From Chlorobiota bacterium (GTDB lineage Bacteria; Bacteroidota; Bacteroidia; Bacteroidales; B39-G9): 34,045 bases of DNA. A model generated the notes under the pieces. It ran no database searches. It was given only the letters and a program-made list of their open reading frames with translations, and was not told the DNA's origin. The stretch spans positions 1-34,045 of the forward strand of contig JAADFW010000030.1 of the NCBI GenBank assembly GCA_013152655.1, given 5' to 3'. This document shows, in pieces, positions 8,229 through 16,779 of the stretch. Each line of letters starts with the position of its first letter. The first letter of the stretch is position 1. Position numbers and translations under genes: made by a program.

Positions 8229-9980
8229 ATGAAAAAAGCAAGAAGCATTAATTATTTAGCAATTATTGTGGCTGCAATCTTTTTAACCAATTGTGGCGGA
8301 GTAAACAAAATGGTTAAAATGGCTCCAGAAGTTAGTTACAATGTTAGTCCAAGTGTTCTTGAAATGCACGGCGATTCTGTAGAAATAACAGTGAGCGGAA
8401 AATTTCCTGCTAAATACTTTAATAAAAAAGCAATTTTAACTGCTACGCCGGTTATTAAAACAAATTCAAATGAAATACCTTTTAAGGCATATGTTTGTCA
8501 GGGTGAATCAGTTGAAGCTAACAATCAGGTAATTTCTTTTGTAAATGGAGGAGGATTCTCTTATACAGATAAAATTCCTTATACTGAAGATATGAGAGTA
8601 TCTGCTTTAAATTTAAAACTGTCTGCAGCAATAGGCTCAAACGCAGTTGACTTACCATTAGTTAAATTGGCTGACGGAGTAGTATCAACTCCTCTTTTAT
8701 TAGAAGTTGACCCCAAAGCTATTAAAGCAAAAGATAAATTTGTAAGAATAACAAATGATTCTTATGGTGCTGACATCCATTATGTAATTAACAGAGCAGA
8801 AGTTAGAAAGTCTGAATTACGTCAGGATGATATTAAAGCACTTGAAAATTTCATAGCTGAAGCCGCAGAAAAAGAAAACAGTCATTTTAAAGGTGCTGAA
8901 ATTTTAGCTTACGCTTCACCTGACGGTGCAGAAGACTTAAATGCAAAATTAGCAGATAAAAGAGAAAAATCAGCCCAGGCTTTTTTGACTAAAAGATTTA
9001 AAAAAGCAAAAACCGATGCATATAAAGCTGAAGACTTTTTAACCTCAAAAGAAACTCCGGAAGATTGGGATGGATTCAAAAAATTGATGGAAAAATCAGA
9101 CATACAAGATAAAGAACTCATTTTACGCGTTTTATCAATGTATTCTGACCCTGATGTTAGAGAAAAAGAAATAAAAAATATTTCTAAAGCATATGAGATT
9201 ATTGCAAAAGATGTTCTTCCTAAATTACGTCGTTCAAAATTAAATGTTAATGTTGACATCGTTGGCTATTCAGATGAAGAATTATTAACCTTAATTGATT
9301 CAATTCCTGATTCTTTAAATGTTGAAGAATTATTAAAAGCTGCAACATTAACTAACGATTTAGACAAACAATTAATGGTTTATCAAACCATTATTAAAAA
9401 TGTACCTGAATGTTGGAGAGGCCATAACAATGCAGGTTATGTTTATATACAAAAAGGAATGCTTGACGAAGCAGAAAAAGCTTTTGAAGATGCTCTAAAC
9501 CTTAAAAAAGACAATACTATTGTATTAAATAACTTAGGAGTTGTAAATCATTTAAAAGGAGACTTAGCTAAAGCTATGGAATATTATGATGCTGCAGCAG
9601 GTGCCGGTGATGAGGTATCTTATAATAAAGGTTTAATTGCAATTAAAACCGGAGATTATGCAAAAGCATTAGATAATGAATATTTTAAACAGCCGTCTTT
9701 CAATTTTGCGCTTGCTAAAGTATTAAACTATAGCAATACTAAAAATTCCGGTACATTTGATGCTGCTTTAGGAATTCTTAATAAAATTGAAAATCAAGAT
9801 GATCCTGCTATATATTATTTAAAAGCTATAATTGGAGCACGCCAACAAAATAGCGATTTAATGTATAATAATTTACGTACGGCTGTTGAAAAAGATGCTA
9901 AATACAAAAGCTTAGCTTCTACAGATATTGAGTTTTCAAAATATTTTGATGATAGTACTTTTATTACTATTACACAATAA
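8229..9980 (+). CDS. Lipoprotein with OmpA-like and TPR domains
   Basis: The protein has 583 residues. The lipobox is LTNC-G with the lipidated cysteine at 22. Residues ~40-165 form a beta-rich N-terminal region of unknown family. Residues ~175-350 resemble an OmpA C-terminal (peptidoglycan-associating) domain: ADIHYVINRAEVR, EILAYASPDGAEDLN, KLADKREKSAQAFL. A long helical insert then precedes the last strand LNVNVDIVGYSDEE. From ~385 on there are TPR units: GHNNAGYVYIQKGMLDEAEK, IVLNNLGVVNHLKGDLAKAM and SYNKGLIAIKTGDYAKAL. It probably sits on the periplasmic face of the outer membrane, tethering it to peptidoglycan while the TPRs bind a partner. It has its own promoter-like element and terminator. 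The OmpA assignment is less sure than the TPRs because of the insert. Confidence 0.75.
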   Translation: MKKARSINYLAIIVAAIFLTNCGGVNKMVKMAPEVSYNVSPSVLEMHGDSVEITVSGKFPAKYFNKKAILTATPVIKTNSNEIPFKAYVCQGESVEANNQVISFVNGGGFSYTDKIPYTEDMRVSALNLKLSAAIGSNAVDLPLVKLADGVVSTPLLLEVDPKAIKAKDKFVRITNDSYGADIHYVINRAEVRKSELRQDDIKALENFIAEAAEKENSHFKGAEILAYASPDGAEDLNAKLADKREKSAQAFLTKRFKKAKTDAYKAEDFLTSKETPEDWDGFKKLMEKSDIQDKELILRVLSMYSDPDVREKEIKNISKAYEIIAKDVLPKLRRSKLNVNVDIVGYSDEELLTLIDSIPDSLNVEELLKAATLTNDLDKQLMVYQTIIKNVPECWRGHNNAGYVYIQKGMLDEAEKAFEDALNLKKDNTIVLNNLGVVNHLKGDLAKAMEYYDAAAGAGDEVSYNKGLIAIKTGDYAKALDNEYFKQPSFNFALAKVLNYSNTKNSGTFDAALGILNKIENQDDPAIYYLKAIIGARQQNSDLMYNNLRTAVEKDAKYKSLASTDIEFSKYFDDSTFITITQ

Positions 9981-10000
9981 AGTTTATTTTTGTAACTTTT

Positions 10001-10027
10001 AAAAGCGGCTTAAAGGCCGCTTTTTTT
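10001..10027 (+). terminator. Intrinsic terminator after the OmpA/TPR gene
   Basis: The stem AAAAGCGGC (10001-10009) pairs with GCCGCTTTT (10016-10024), with a 6-base loop and seven T residues (10021-10027). It is a classic Rho-independent structure. Confidence 0.9.
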
Positions 10028-10144
10028 GTTTTATTAATAAATCAAATAATTAGAGCAATGTTATATAATACCCGGTTTGTACACAAAGGATAAATAATAT
10101 ATTGCATTCGGCAATTTGTTTAATATCAAATAATAATTTACAAT

Positions 10145-10558
10145 ATGCTTTCTCAAGCCATTAAAAATAAATTAATCAAAGAAATTGAATATTCCACATC
10201 GTTAAGTGGAGGGCCGGGCGGACAAAACGTAAATAAAGTAAACACAAAAGTTGAGTTGCGATTTCATATTGAAAATTCAGTAGCCTTAAACCCTGAACAG
10301 AAACAAATTTTAATTGAAAAATTAAAAAACAGGATAAATAAAAACGGATACTTAGCACTTAGTTCGCAAAAAGAACGCACACAACTTAAAAATAAAGAAA
10401 CGGTTACTGCAACCTTTTTAAAATTATTAGAAAAAGCCTTAAAGCCAATAAAAAAAAGAATTCCAACCAAACCGAATAAGTTGTCAAAATTAAAACGATT
10501 AGAAGAAAAACGTATTCAGTCAGATAAAAAAGAAAGAAGAAAAAATGTTGATATATAA
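10145..10558 (+). CDS. arfB: ArfB-type peptidyl-tRNA hydrolase, ribosome rescue
   Basis: The protein has 137 residues, as usual for ArfB/YaeJ. The catalytic GGQ loop is intact in SGGPGGQNVNKVNTKVEL near residues 21-38. A release-factor core follows (LSSQKERTQLKNKE), then a basic tail rich in lysine and arginine (KPIKKRIPTKPNKLSKLKR, RIQSDKKERRK). That tail enters the empty mRNA channel of ribosomes stalled on non-stop messages, where the GGQ loop hydrolyses peptidyl-tRNA. The DUF3820 gene follows after six bases, which suggests co-transcription. Confidence 0.93.
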   Translation: MLSQAIKNKLIKEIEYSTSLSGGPGGQNVNKVNTKVELRFHIENSVALNPEQKQILIEKLKNRINKNGYLALSSQKERTQLKNKETVTATFLKLLEKALKPIKKRIPTKPNKLSKLKRLEEKRIQSDKKERRKNVDI

Positions 10559-10564
10559 TAGCTT

Positions 10565-10795
10565 ATGAAAAACATCAATCAAGAAGCTGACCCTCAAATT
10601 TTAAAAGACCTTGTTACGCAAACCATGCCATTCGGGAAATTTAAAGGAAGAATCTTACGCGATTTACCGGAACCTTATTTGGTATGGTTCCATCAAAAAG
10701 GGTTTCCTAATGGACGGCTGGGTATTTTATTAGCTACATTATATGAAATAAAGCTAAATGGACTGGAGTATTTATTGCGCGACATTCCTCATTAG
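10565..10795 (+). CDS. DUF3820 family small protein
   Basis: The protein has 76 residues. It is recognised by TMPFGKFKGRILRDLPEPYL, WFHQKGFPNGRLG and LYEIKLNGLEYLL, the whole-length pattern of DUF3820 (also called the putative quorum-sensing-regulated virulence factor family). The biochemical function is not established; related short domains are sometimes found fused to exonucleases. It begins six bases after arfB and is the last gene of that pair. Its stop is one base from the stop of the convergent hydrolase gene. Confidence 0.85.
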   Translation: MKNINQEADPQILKDLVTQTMPFGKFKGRILRDLPEPYLVWFHQKGFPNGRLGILLATLYEIKLNGLEYLLRDIPH

Positions 10796-10796
10796 C

Positions 10797-11786
10797 TTAA
10801 TTGGTTTTTTTTAACTTTATTGAATTAATCATTCCTCGTACTTTGCGTGTAACTCTTTGTCTTACAGTAAGTTTTTCAATTAAGATAAATTCGTTTAATA
10901 TTTTTGCAAATTCAGGTGTTCTTAAATAGCCAAATGACTTATGTGGGTTTTTAACTCCATTTATTTCATAATTGTTTGTTACTAAAAAATCAATAGGCTT
11001 AACACCATTTTCATTCTCTCCAAATTTGCGTGTTAATTCATATTCAAACGCAACTTTATCAGTAATATCTGAAAAATTAAACCAATTATTTGTTACACCC
11101 GGAGGTGTTTTCATGTGTTTTAACTCATGAAATATTTCTCTTTGTTCAGCAGCAATTTTACTAATAACTACAGGTAATCCAAGTGGAGAACCCAGCGTAA
11201 CTAAAGTATGTATCTTAATATGAGAAGCCATAAAGGTAAGCACATCAAAAGCTATAATTGATCCCATGGAATGGCTGATAAGCATAATATTCTTATCCTT
11301 ATGTTTTTCCAAAACTTTTAGCAAATGGTTTCTCATTACAATTTGTGCCCTGCAGGTTTGGTCATTCTCATCTACGCAATCTACTGTATAATATGCTTCT
11401 AAGTCTTTAAAATATCTATTTATTAAAGTATCGGAAATAAAAGAATAGTTAAGGCTTAAATCATTATTCAGGAAAATTTTATATGCTTGTTTTTTTAAAA
11501 AATCAACTACTTTTTTTCGCGTATTGTGATTTCCTGTAGTAAAATCAGGTGATGCTTTAACATATTTTTCTTCAAGATAAAGTGGATTATGAATATCCTT
11601 TTCTCTTAAATTTAAAGGTTCTTCATGCAAAATATCAGCCCAGTAAACCATCTCAAATTCCGGTAAAGAAGTTTTAAAATTGTTTGCTCTTAAACCTTCT
11701 GTCATTGATTTTCTCCACCATTTACATAACACTGATGAAGAGGGTTTGTTTCCTAATCCATGAATTCCAATAATTATATTTGCCAT
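10797..11786 (-). CDS. Alpha/beta hydrolase, lipase/esterase-like
   Basis: The protein has 329 residues when started at the ATG at 11786. The open frame reaches 11834, but the extra 16 residues are unlike the compact MANIIIGIHGLGN start of this fold. The oxyanion strand is IIIGIHGLGN, and the nucleophile elbow is HSMGS with the serine near residue 173 (LISHSMGSIIAFDVL). THTL-type strand LVTLGSPLGLP follows, as in PGAP1-like and serine-esterase-like cytosolic hydrolases. No signal peptide is seen. A catalytic aspartate and histidine are plausible in SDITDKVAFE and NPHKSFGYL, but I cannot prove them. The substrate is unknown. Confidence 0.75.
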   Translation of the reverse strand: MANIIIGIHGLGNKPSSSVLCKWWRKSMTEGLRANNFKTSLPEFEMVYWADILHEEPLNLREKDIHNPLYLEEKYVKASPDFTTGNHNTRKKVVDFLKKQAYKIFLNNDLSLNYSFISDTLINRYFKDLEAYYTVDCVDENDQTCRAQIVMRNHLLKVLEKHKDKNIMLISHSMGSIIAFDVLTFMASHIKIHTLVTLGSPLGLPVVISKIAAEQREIFHELKHMKTPPGVTNNWFNFSDITDKVAFEYELTRKFGENENGVKPIDFLVTNNYEINGVKNPHKSFGYLRTPEFAKILNEFILIEKLTVRQRVTRKVRGMINSIKLKKTN

Positions 11787-12267
11787 TTTTATATAAAAGT
11801 ATGTAATATTAATGCATAACTTACAATTTATCAATACATTTTACAGGAACCCAAACTTCCTATTCAAAATCATGATTATCAAAACCAAAATAGTTGTTTA
11901 TAATAGTTTCAAAATGTTCCCGTTATACAGCTCATATTTAGAACTTGAAAGTTGGTTTTCGAAAACAAATTATACTGTTTTATAAAACTCATTTGCTATT
12001 CCTTATAATTATTTTAGTATAACCAAATTTATAATAGTTTATTATTTATATAATCCATAAAATCTTGTTTAACAGTTTTTTAATCAAGAATTACCTATCT
12101 ATTTATTATATATAAAAAAACAATGTCATCAATAAATGTGAAATCACCTTCTTAGTCTCTCATCTTTTTACACTTCACAATCAAATATCATCCTATGTAA
12201 GAATTTGTCTTTTTGCATATTTCTTTCTATTTTCAATCCCTATAAATAGAAACCAGAATAAATCTAT
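11787..12267. other. Gene-free region between divergent hydrolase and acs genes
   Basis: This is 481 bases of very AT-rich sequence with no convincing open frame. It must hold the promoters of both divergent genes, but no clean TAnnTTTG stands out on either side. The one obvious symmetric site is the 12-base palindrome GTTTTCGAAAAC at 11955-11966, a possible operator. I see no hairpin or repeat otherwise. Confidence 0.5.
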
Positions 12268-14175
12268 ATGACAAACAAACCGAAAAATGGTAATGGTTCA
12301 GAAATTTTTGAGCCTGCCGCAGAAATTGTTAAAAATGCCAATGTTCAGGAATATGAAAAGCTGTATAAGAAATCAATTGAAGACAGGGAAGGTTTCTGGG
12401 CAGAACAGGCAGAAAATTTAGATTGGTTTAAAAAATGGGATAAAGTTTTAGATGATTCTAATAAACCTTTTTACAAGTGGTTTGTTAATGGGAAAATAAA
12501 TATTGTTTATAATGCAATAGACAGGCATTTAAAAACCTGGCGAAAAAACAAATTGGCAATTATTTGGGAAGGAGAACCGGGAGATGTAAGAACCTATTCT
12601 TATCATGCTTTAGACAGGGAGGTAACTCGCTTTGCCAACGTGCTAAAAAGTATGGGGACAAAAAAAGGCGATATCGTAACTATTTATATGCCTCAAATAC
12701 CGGAATTGGTTTTTGCAATGCTGGCGTGTGCAAAAATTGGAGCAGCACATAGCGTTGTTTACGGTGGATTTAGTGTTGAGGCTTTAGCCGAAAGAATTGA
12801 AGATGCCAATAGCAAAGTATTAATAACTGCCGATGGTGGTTATAGAAGGGGTAAAATAATTGACTTAAAGAATATTGCCAATGAGGCTATGAAACGGTCT
12901 CCAACTATTGAGGTTTGTATAACAGTTAAAAGAACAGGGCATGAGGTTTTTATGGAAAACGACCGCGATTTTTGGTATCATGACCTGATTTCAATTCCTT
13001 TTGCCAACAACAAATGCGAAACTGAAATAATGGATGCCGAAGATATGTTGTTTATTTTATATACTTCAGGAACTACCGGAAGGCCAAAAGGTGTTTTACA
13101 TACACATGGAGGTTACGCTGTTTATACAGCCACAACACACAAAATGGTTTTTGATATAAAAGATGATGACCGCTGGTGGTGTGCTGCCGACCCGGGTTGG
13201 ATTACCGGACACAGTTACATTGTTTATGGCCCGTTAATCAACGGTTCTACTATTATGATGTATGAAGGTGCACCTAATCATCCTTATCCGAACCGCTGGT
13301 GGCAAATGATTGAAAAATATGGAGTTACTATTTTATATACTTCACCAACTGCCATTCGTGGTTTGATGCGTTTTGGCGAAGCCTGGATTAACCGCCATGA
13401 TATTAGCAGTTTACGATTGTTAGGTTCGGTTGGCGAACCAATTAACCCTGAAGCATGGAAATGGTATTTTAAAGAAGTAGGAAAAGAAAAATGTCCTATA
13501 ATGGATACATGGTGGCAAACAGAATCCGGTGGCTTTATGATAACACCGCTGCCAATAACTCCGCTAAAACCGGGTTCGGCAACTAAGCCGTTTTTTGGAA
13601 ATGAGGTAGCTGTTGTAAATAATAAAGGTGAAGAAGTAAAAGTTGGCGAAGAAGGTAAATTGGTTATTAAATCGCCATGGCCGGGAATGGCAAGAACCAT
13701 TTACAAAGCCCCTGACAGGTTTGTTGAAACTTACTGGAAAGAATTTGAAAAACAAGGCTGGTATAAAGCAGGTGATTCAGCCAGAATAGACAAAGATGGC
13801 TATGTTTGGATTATTGGCCGAATAGATGATGTTATAAAAGTAAGTGGTTACCGCCTGGGTTCAGCTGAAATTGAAAGTGCCTTAGTGAGTCATGATTCTG
13901 TTTCAGAAGCAGCAGCTATTGGATTGCCACATGAATTGAAAGGGAATGCCATTCACGCATTTGTTATTCTTAAAGCCGGACTAAAGCATAATAAAGAACT
14001 GGAGAAAGAATTAAAAGAGCATGTAAAAAATGAAATTGGAGCAATAGCAAAACCGGAAGCCATAAATTTTGTTGAAACATTGCCAAAAACCAGAAGTGGT
14101 AAAATTATGCGACGGGTTTTAAAAGCTCAAGCTCTTGGACAGGATGTAGGAGACCTGAGTACTCTGGACGATTAG
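12268..14175 (+). CDS. acs: Acetyl-CoA synthetase (AMP-forming)
   Basis: The 635-residue adenylating enzyme makes acetyl-CoA from acetate, ATP and CoA. The P-loop-like motif is YTSGTTGRPKGVLHTHGGY. The acyl-pocket region DTWWQTESGG keeps the tryptophan pair typical of short-chain (acetate/propionate) enzymes. The hinge and A8 loop (KAGDSARIDKDGYVWIIGR, DDVIKVSGYRLG) are present. The catalytic lysine is K612 in PKTRSGKIMRR, which is the usual site of inhibitory acetylation. The length fits Acs (~650), slightly short at the N-terminus. Propionate may also be used. The gene stands alone with a long upstream region. Confidence 0.93.
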   Translation: MTNKPKNGNGSEIFEPAAEIVKNANVQEYEKLYKKSIEDREGFWAEQAENLDWFKKWDKVLDDSNKPFYKWFVNGKINIVYNAIDRHLKTWRKNKLAIIWEGEPGDVRTYSYHALDREVTRFANVLKSMGTKKGDIVTIYMPQIPELVFAMLACAKIGAAHSVVYGGFSVEALAERIEDANSKVLITADGGYRRGKIIDLKNIANEAMKRSPTIEVCITVKRTGHEVFMENDRDFWYHDLISIPFANNKCETEIMDAEDMLFILYTSGTTGRPKGVLHTHGGYAVYTATTHKMVFDIKDDDRWWCAADPGWITGHSYIVYGPLINGSTIMMYEGAPNHPYPNRWWQMIEKYGVTILYTSPTAIRGLMRFGEAWINRHDISSLRLLGSVGEPINPEAWKWYFKEVGKEKCPIMDTWWQTESGGFMITPLPITPLKPGSATKPFFGNEVAVVNNKGEEVKVGEEGKLVIKSPWPGMARTIYKAPDRFVETYWKEFEKQGWYKAGDSARIDKDGYVWIIGRIDDVIKVSGYRLGSAEIESALVSHDSVSEAAAIGLPHELKGNAIHAFVILKAGLKHNKELEKELKEHVKNEIGAIAKPEAINFVETLPKTRSGKIMRRVLKAQALGQDVGDLSTLDD

Positions 14176-14191
14176 GGTTAATTTACAAAAA

Positions 14192-15007
14192 TTAGTTTTT
14201 TATTAAAATATAATGTTTGTAAAAACGATTTTTTGAAATCAAATCTTGAAATACTTTTGATCCTTTTACTCCGGCAAATTTTTTAAAGAAAAAACGTAAA
14301 GGAAATGATATATTTTCATCAATGAGTTTCATTTTTAACTCATTCCCCAATTCTATTGCTCTCACAACATTTAAACTAATATCAGTCTCTTTTATTAATG
14401 TCATTCCCGAATTTTTTATTTGCTGTTCCAATATCGGAAGTGTTTTTTTCGGACGAATATCTGCAATAGAAAATATCCCCCCCGGTTTAAGTAATCTTTT
14501 TACTTCCATAAAAAACTTTTCTACAGAACCATAATGCATGCTAGATTCAACGTTAAGTATCAGATCAAAACTTTCATCACTAAACCTTAAATTCTCAGCA
14601 TCTCCTTCTATAAATGAAAGTCCGTTTAAAACATAATTATTATTACAAAACTGTATTGCTTCTTTTGAAATATCAACACCTACAATTGATGCAGGATTTA
14701 AATATTTATTTATATAGTAAACACCGCCTCCCCTGCCACAACCAACTTCTAACACATTCAACCCTTTTAAATTTTTAACATTTGCAACTAAGTTATACAA
14801 TTGAATACAATACCTGTCATTTTCATCTTCTGAATTTATTTGTATTTTTTCCGAATTACTACTCTCATGGTATTCATATCCGTAATTCATAAACCGCCAA
14901 TTAGTTACATGTTTATAGCGTTTTGCAAGATAATTATATATGGGTTTCCATATAAACCGTCTAATGCCAGACAATTGGTTAAGTTTTACAAAAATATATT
15001 CAATCAT
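14192..15007 (-). CDS. Class I SAM-dependent methyltransferase
   Basis: The protein has 271 residues. The SAM-binding fold is clear: motif I VLEVGCGRGGG (85-95), acidic strand SIVGVDISKEAIQFC, DAENLRFSDESFDLILNVES, and the post-motif VKRLLKPGGIFSIADIR. The N-terminal helix region (LAKRYKHVTNWRFMNYGYEY) resembles the lipid methyltransferase group that includes the mycobacterial phthiotriol methyltransferase. A lipid, quinone or polyketide acceptor is thus plausible, but that is only an inference. It converges on acs (17 bases between stops) and is divergent from the octaheme cytochrome gene. Confidence 0.75.
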   Translation of the reverse strand: MIEYIFVKLNQLSGIRRFIWKPIYNYLAKRYKHVTNWRFMNYGYEYHESSNSEKIQINSEDENDRYCIQLYNLVANVKNLKGLNVLEVGCGRGGGVYYINKYLNPASIVGVDISKEAIQFCNNNYVLNGLSFIEGDAENLRFSDESFDLILNVESSMHYGSVEKFFMEVKRLLKPGGIFSIADIRPKKTLPILEQQIKNSGMTLIKETDISLNVVRAIELGNELKMKLIDENISFPLRFFFKKFAGVKGSKVFQDLISKNRFYKHYILIKN

Positions 15008-15086
15008 TATTAAATTTCTGTCTTTTCTATTTTGAAAGTACTAATTTATTAATTTATATTATTAATTACACATAAGAGTTAACTTG

Positions 15087-15107
15087 TTGTTATTCATAAT
15101 ATAACAA
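15087..15107. repeat. Inverted repeat TTGTTAT-N7-ATAACAA
   Basis: Perfect 7-base arms lie around a 7-base spacer, 80 bases from the methyltransferase start. The arms are centred 14 bases apart, which would suit a dimeric transcription factor. AT-rich DNA yields such dyads by chance, so confidence is limited. Confidence 0.35.
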
Positions 15108-15288
15108 AATTCATTACTCTTTAACCACCTTAACTCCAAATTACTATAAGAACAATTAATAGCTTACTATTTTTGTCAATATAATTATAAAAAAATATTA
15201 ATTCGGTTATTTAGATTTTATATAAACAACTGTATATTCTAATTTAAACATGTGCTTTATATGATTACTGGCTGATTTTCAGGTATTT

Positions 15289-15317
15289 ATAAAATAATAA
15301 AAATTTCATTATTTTAT
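15289..15317. repeat. Inverted repeat ATAAAATAAT-N9-ATTATTTTAT
   Basis: Perfect 10-base arms flank a 9-base spacer. The dyad ends 35 bases upstream of the -7 element of the cytochrome gene, a typical activator-binding distance. It could instead form a weak hairpin, but no transcript is expected to cross it in the plus direction. Confidence 0.4.
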
Positions 15318-15352
15318 GTTAAAACAAGCAAACAAGTACCGAATTATTTTAT

Positions 15353-15360
15353 ATATTTGG
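15353..15360 (+). promoter_or_regulatory. -7 promoter element of the octaheme cytochrome gene
   Basis: TATATTTG matches TAnnTTTG. It would start transcription near 15367 and leave a leader of about 95 bases before the ATG at 15462. No good -33 TTG is seen, which would fit a promoter that depends on an activator. Confidence 0.45.
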
Positions 15361-15448
15361 TATGTTAAAATTATGTTAACCAATATTAAGAATTTATCAA
15401 AACTTAATTTCTCAAACAAAAAATTCTATTACTAATATTAACTTAAAA

Positions 15449-15454
15449 AGGAGG
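15449..15454 (+). promoter_or_regulatory. Strong Shine-Dalgarno sequence AGGAGG
   Basis: AGGAGG lies 7 bases ahead of the ATG at 15462, within AAAAAGGAGGATT. This is perfect complementarity to the 16S rRNA tail at ideal spacing. It is notable because most leaders in this window have none, as is normal in Bacteroidetes. Confidence 0.85.
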
Positions 15455-15461
15455 ATTTCTT

Positions 15462-16691
15462 ATGAAGAAAAAATTACTAAATTTATTTATTATCATGTTA
15501 TCTTTTGCATTTAGCAGTTATGCACAAAACTGCGTTGATTGCCACAAAAAAATTACACCCGGTATTGTTTCCGACTGGGAGATTAGCAAACATCACGAAA
15601 ATGATGTTGATTGTGCCGAATGCCATGGTAATAAACACACTACTGAAAATGACGTAGCAAATGTTTTAATTCCCACACCAGAAACTTGTGCAAATTGTCA
15701 CGATGAACAAGTGGCTCAATTTAAGAAAGGAAAACACGCTTTTGCATGGGCAGCATTACAGGCAATGCCAACTACACATCAATTACCAATGGCTTTAAAC
15801 GAAGGGATGAAAGGTTGTGGAGGATGCCACAAAATTGGCTTGAAAAGCGAAGCAGACATTAAAGCATTAAAAGAAAAAGGTGCCGGTTTTGGCGTAGCTT
15901 CCTGCGACGCCTGTCATACAAGGCATACGTTTTCAAAAAAAGAAGCACAGCAACCACAAGCCTGTCAAACATGCCACATGGGCTTTGACCATCCACAGTG
16001 GGAAATGTATTCTTCTTCTAAACATGGTGTTCGTTATTTATTAAAACAAAACGGAACTCTTCCTGAAACAACTGCAGCTCCATCTTGCCAGGATTGTCAT
16101 ATGAGTGAAGGGAATCACGAAGTAAGGACTGCGTGGGGATTTCTTGCCGTAAAATTACCTTTACCTGAAGATAAAATATGGGCTGCCGACCAGGTTACCA
16201 TTCTTCAAGCACTTGGTGTTTTAGACCCGGACGGAAACCCAACTCCAAGGCTTGATGTAGTAAAAGGAGCTGATGTAGCAAGGTTAACACAGGAAGCTTT
16301 CGATACAGAAAGAAACAAGATGATTGATGTTTGTAGTAAATGTCATTCTGAAAATTTTGCAAAAGAAGAATTAGCTAAAGGCGACCAAATGATAAAAGAA
16401 GCCGATCATCTTTTAGCAGAAGCCATTCATATTGTTGCAGATTTATATAAAGATGGATTATTGGATCAACCAGCTGGTTACACTTATGCATTTCCTGATT
16501 TATTAACATTCCATGACGCTCCTACAGTTATTGAACAAACACTATTTGAAATGCACTTAAAGCATAGAATGAGAACTTTCCAGGGAGCTTTTCATAATAA
16601 TCCTGACTATACACTTTGGTATGGCTGGAGCGAAATGGTTAGAGACTTACAAGAAATTAAAGAAATGGCAGCTGATTTACGTAAAAATTAA
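15462..16691 (+). CDS. Octaheme cytochrome c, hydroxylamine-oxidoreductase (HAO) family
   Basis: The protein has 409 residues. After a signal peptide ending SSYAQ it carries eight CxxCH heme sites, at C24, C51, C76, C119, C148, C168, C209 and C291. The spacing has seven hemes in the first half and the eighth after an ~80-residue gap. That spacing, plus the helical C-terminus (FEMHLKHRMRTFQGAFHNNP, YTLWYGW), is the HAO/octaheme layout. It acts in the periplasm. HAO oxidises hydroxylamine, while homologues lacking the heme-crosslinking tyrosine are thought to reduce nitrite or hydroxylamine. I cannot settle which without an alignment. No NrfH/NapC-type quinol dehydrogenase is adjacent. It is a monocistron with a strong Shine-Dalgarno and a strong terminator, which suggests high expression when induced. 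Confidence 0.88.
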   Translation: MKKKLLNLFIIMLSFAFSSYAQNCVDCHKKITPGIVSDWEISKHHENDVDCAECHGNKHTTENDVANVLIPTPETCANCHDEQVAQFKKGKHAFAWAALQAMPTTHQLPMALNEGMKGCGGCHKIGLKSEADIKALKEKGAGFGVASCDACHTRHTFSKKEAQQPQACQTCHMGFDHPQWEMYSSSKHGVRYLLKQNGTLPETTAAPSCQDCHMSEGNHEVRTAWGFLAVKLPLPEDKIWAADQVTILQALGVLDPDGNPTPRLDVVKGADVARLTQEAFDTERNKMIDVCSKCHSENFAKEELAKGDQMIKEADHLLAEAIHIVADLYKDGLLDQPAGYTYAFPDLLTFHDAPTVIEQTLFEMHLKHRMRTFQGAFHNNPDYTLWYGWSEMVRDLQEIKEMAADLRKN

Positions 16692-16745
16692 TCATTAATA
16701 CAAAAAATGCTTATTTTATAAAAAGATAAGCTTACAATAAATATT

Positions 16746-16779
16746 AAAAAAGGGTTTGAAATATTTCAAACCCTTTTTT
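16746..16779 (+). terminator. Intrinsic terminator of the octaheme cytochrome gene
   Basis: A perfect 16-base-pair stem (16746-16761 with 16764-16779) surrounds a two-base centre. The A-run/T-run flanks make it bidirectional. The GGGTTTGAAA core lies 54 bases after the stop codon. Confidence 0.9.

Larger units (their letters stand above)
15008..15461. other. Long AT-rich regulatory region upstream of the octaheme cytochrome gene
   Basis: These 454 bases hold no credible gene. They contain two inverted repeats, a -7 promoter element and a strong Shine-Dalgarno sequence, each listed separately. The region separates the divergent methyltransferase and cytochrome genes. Confidence 0.6.

Noticed and set aside
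13284-13755. Antisense open frames inside acs and similar frames inside other genes
   Set aside because: They are out-of-frame shadows of strongly supported genes, with no recognisable domain.
14176-14206. Weak TTAATTT/AAATTAG hairpin between acs and the methyltransferase gene
   Set aside because: The stem is AT-only and runs into the coding end of the convergent gene; too weak to call.
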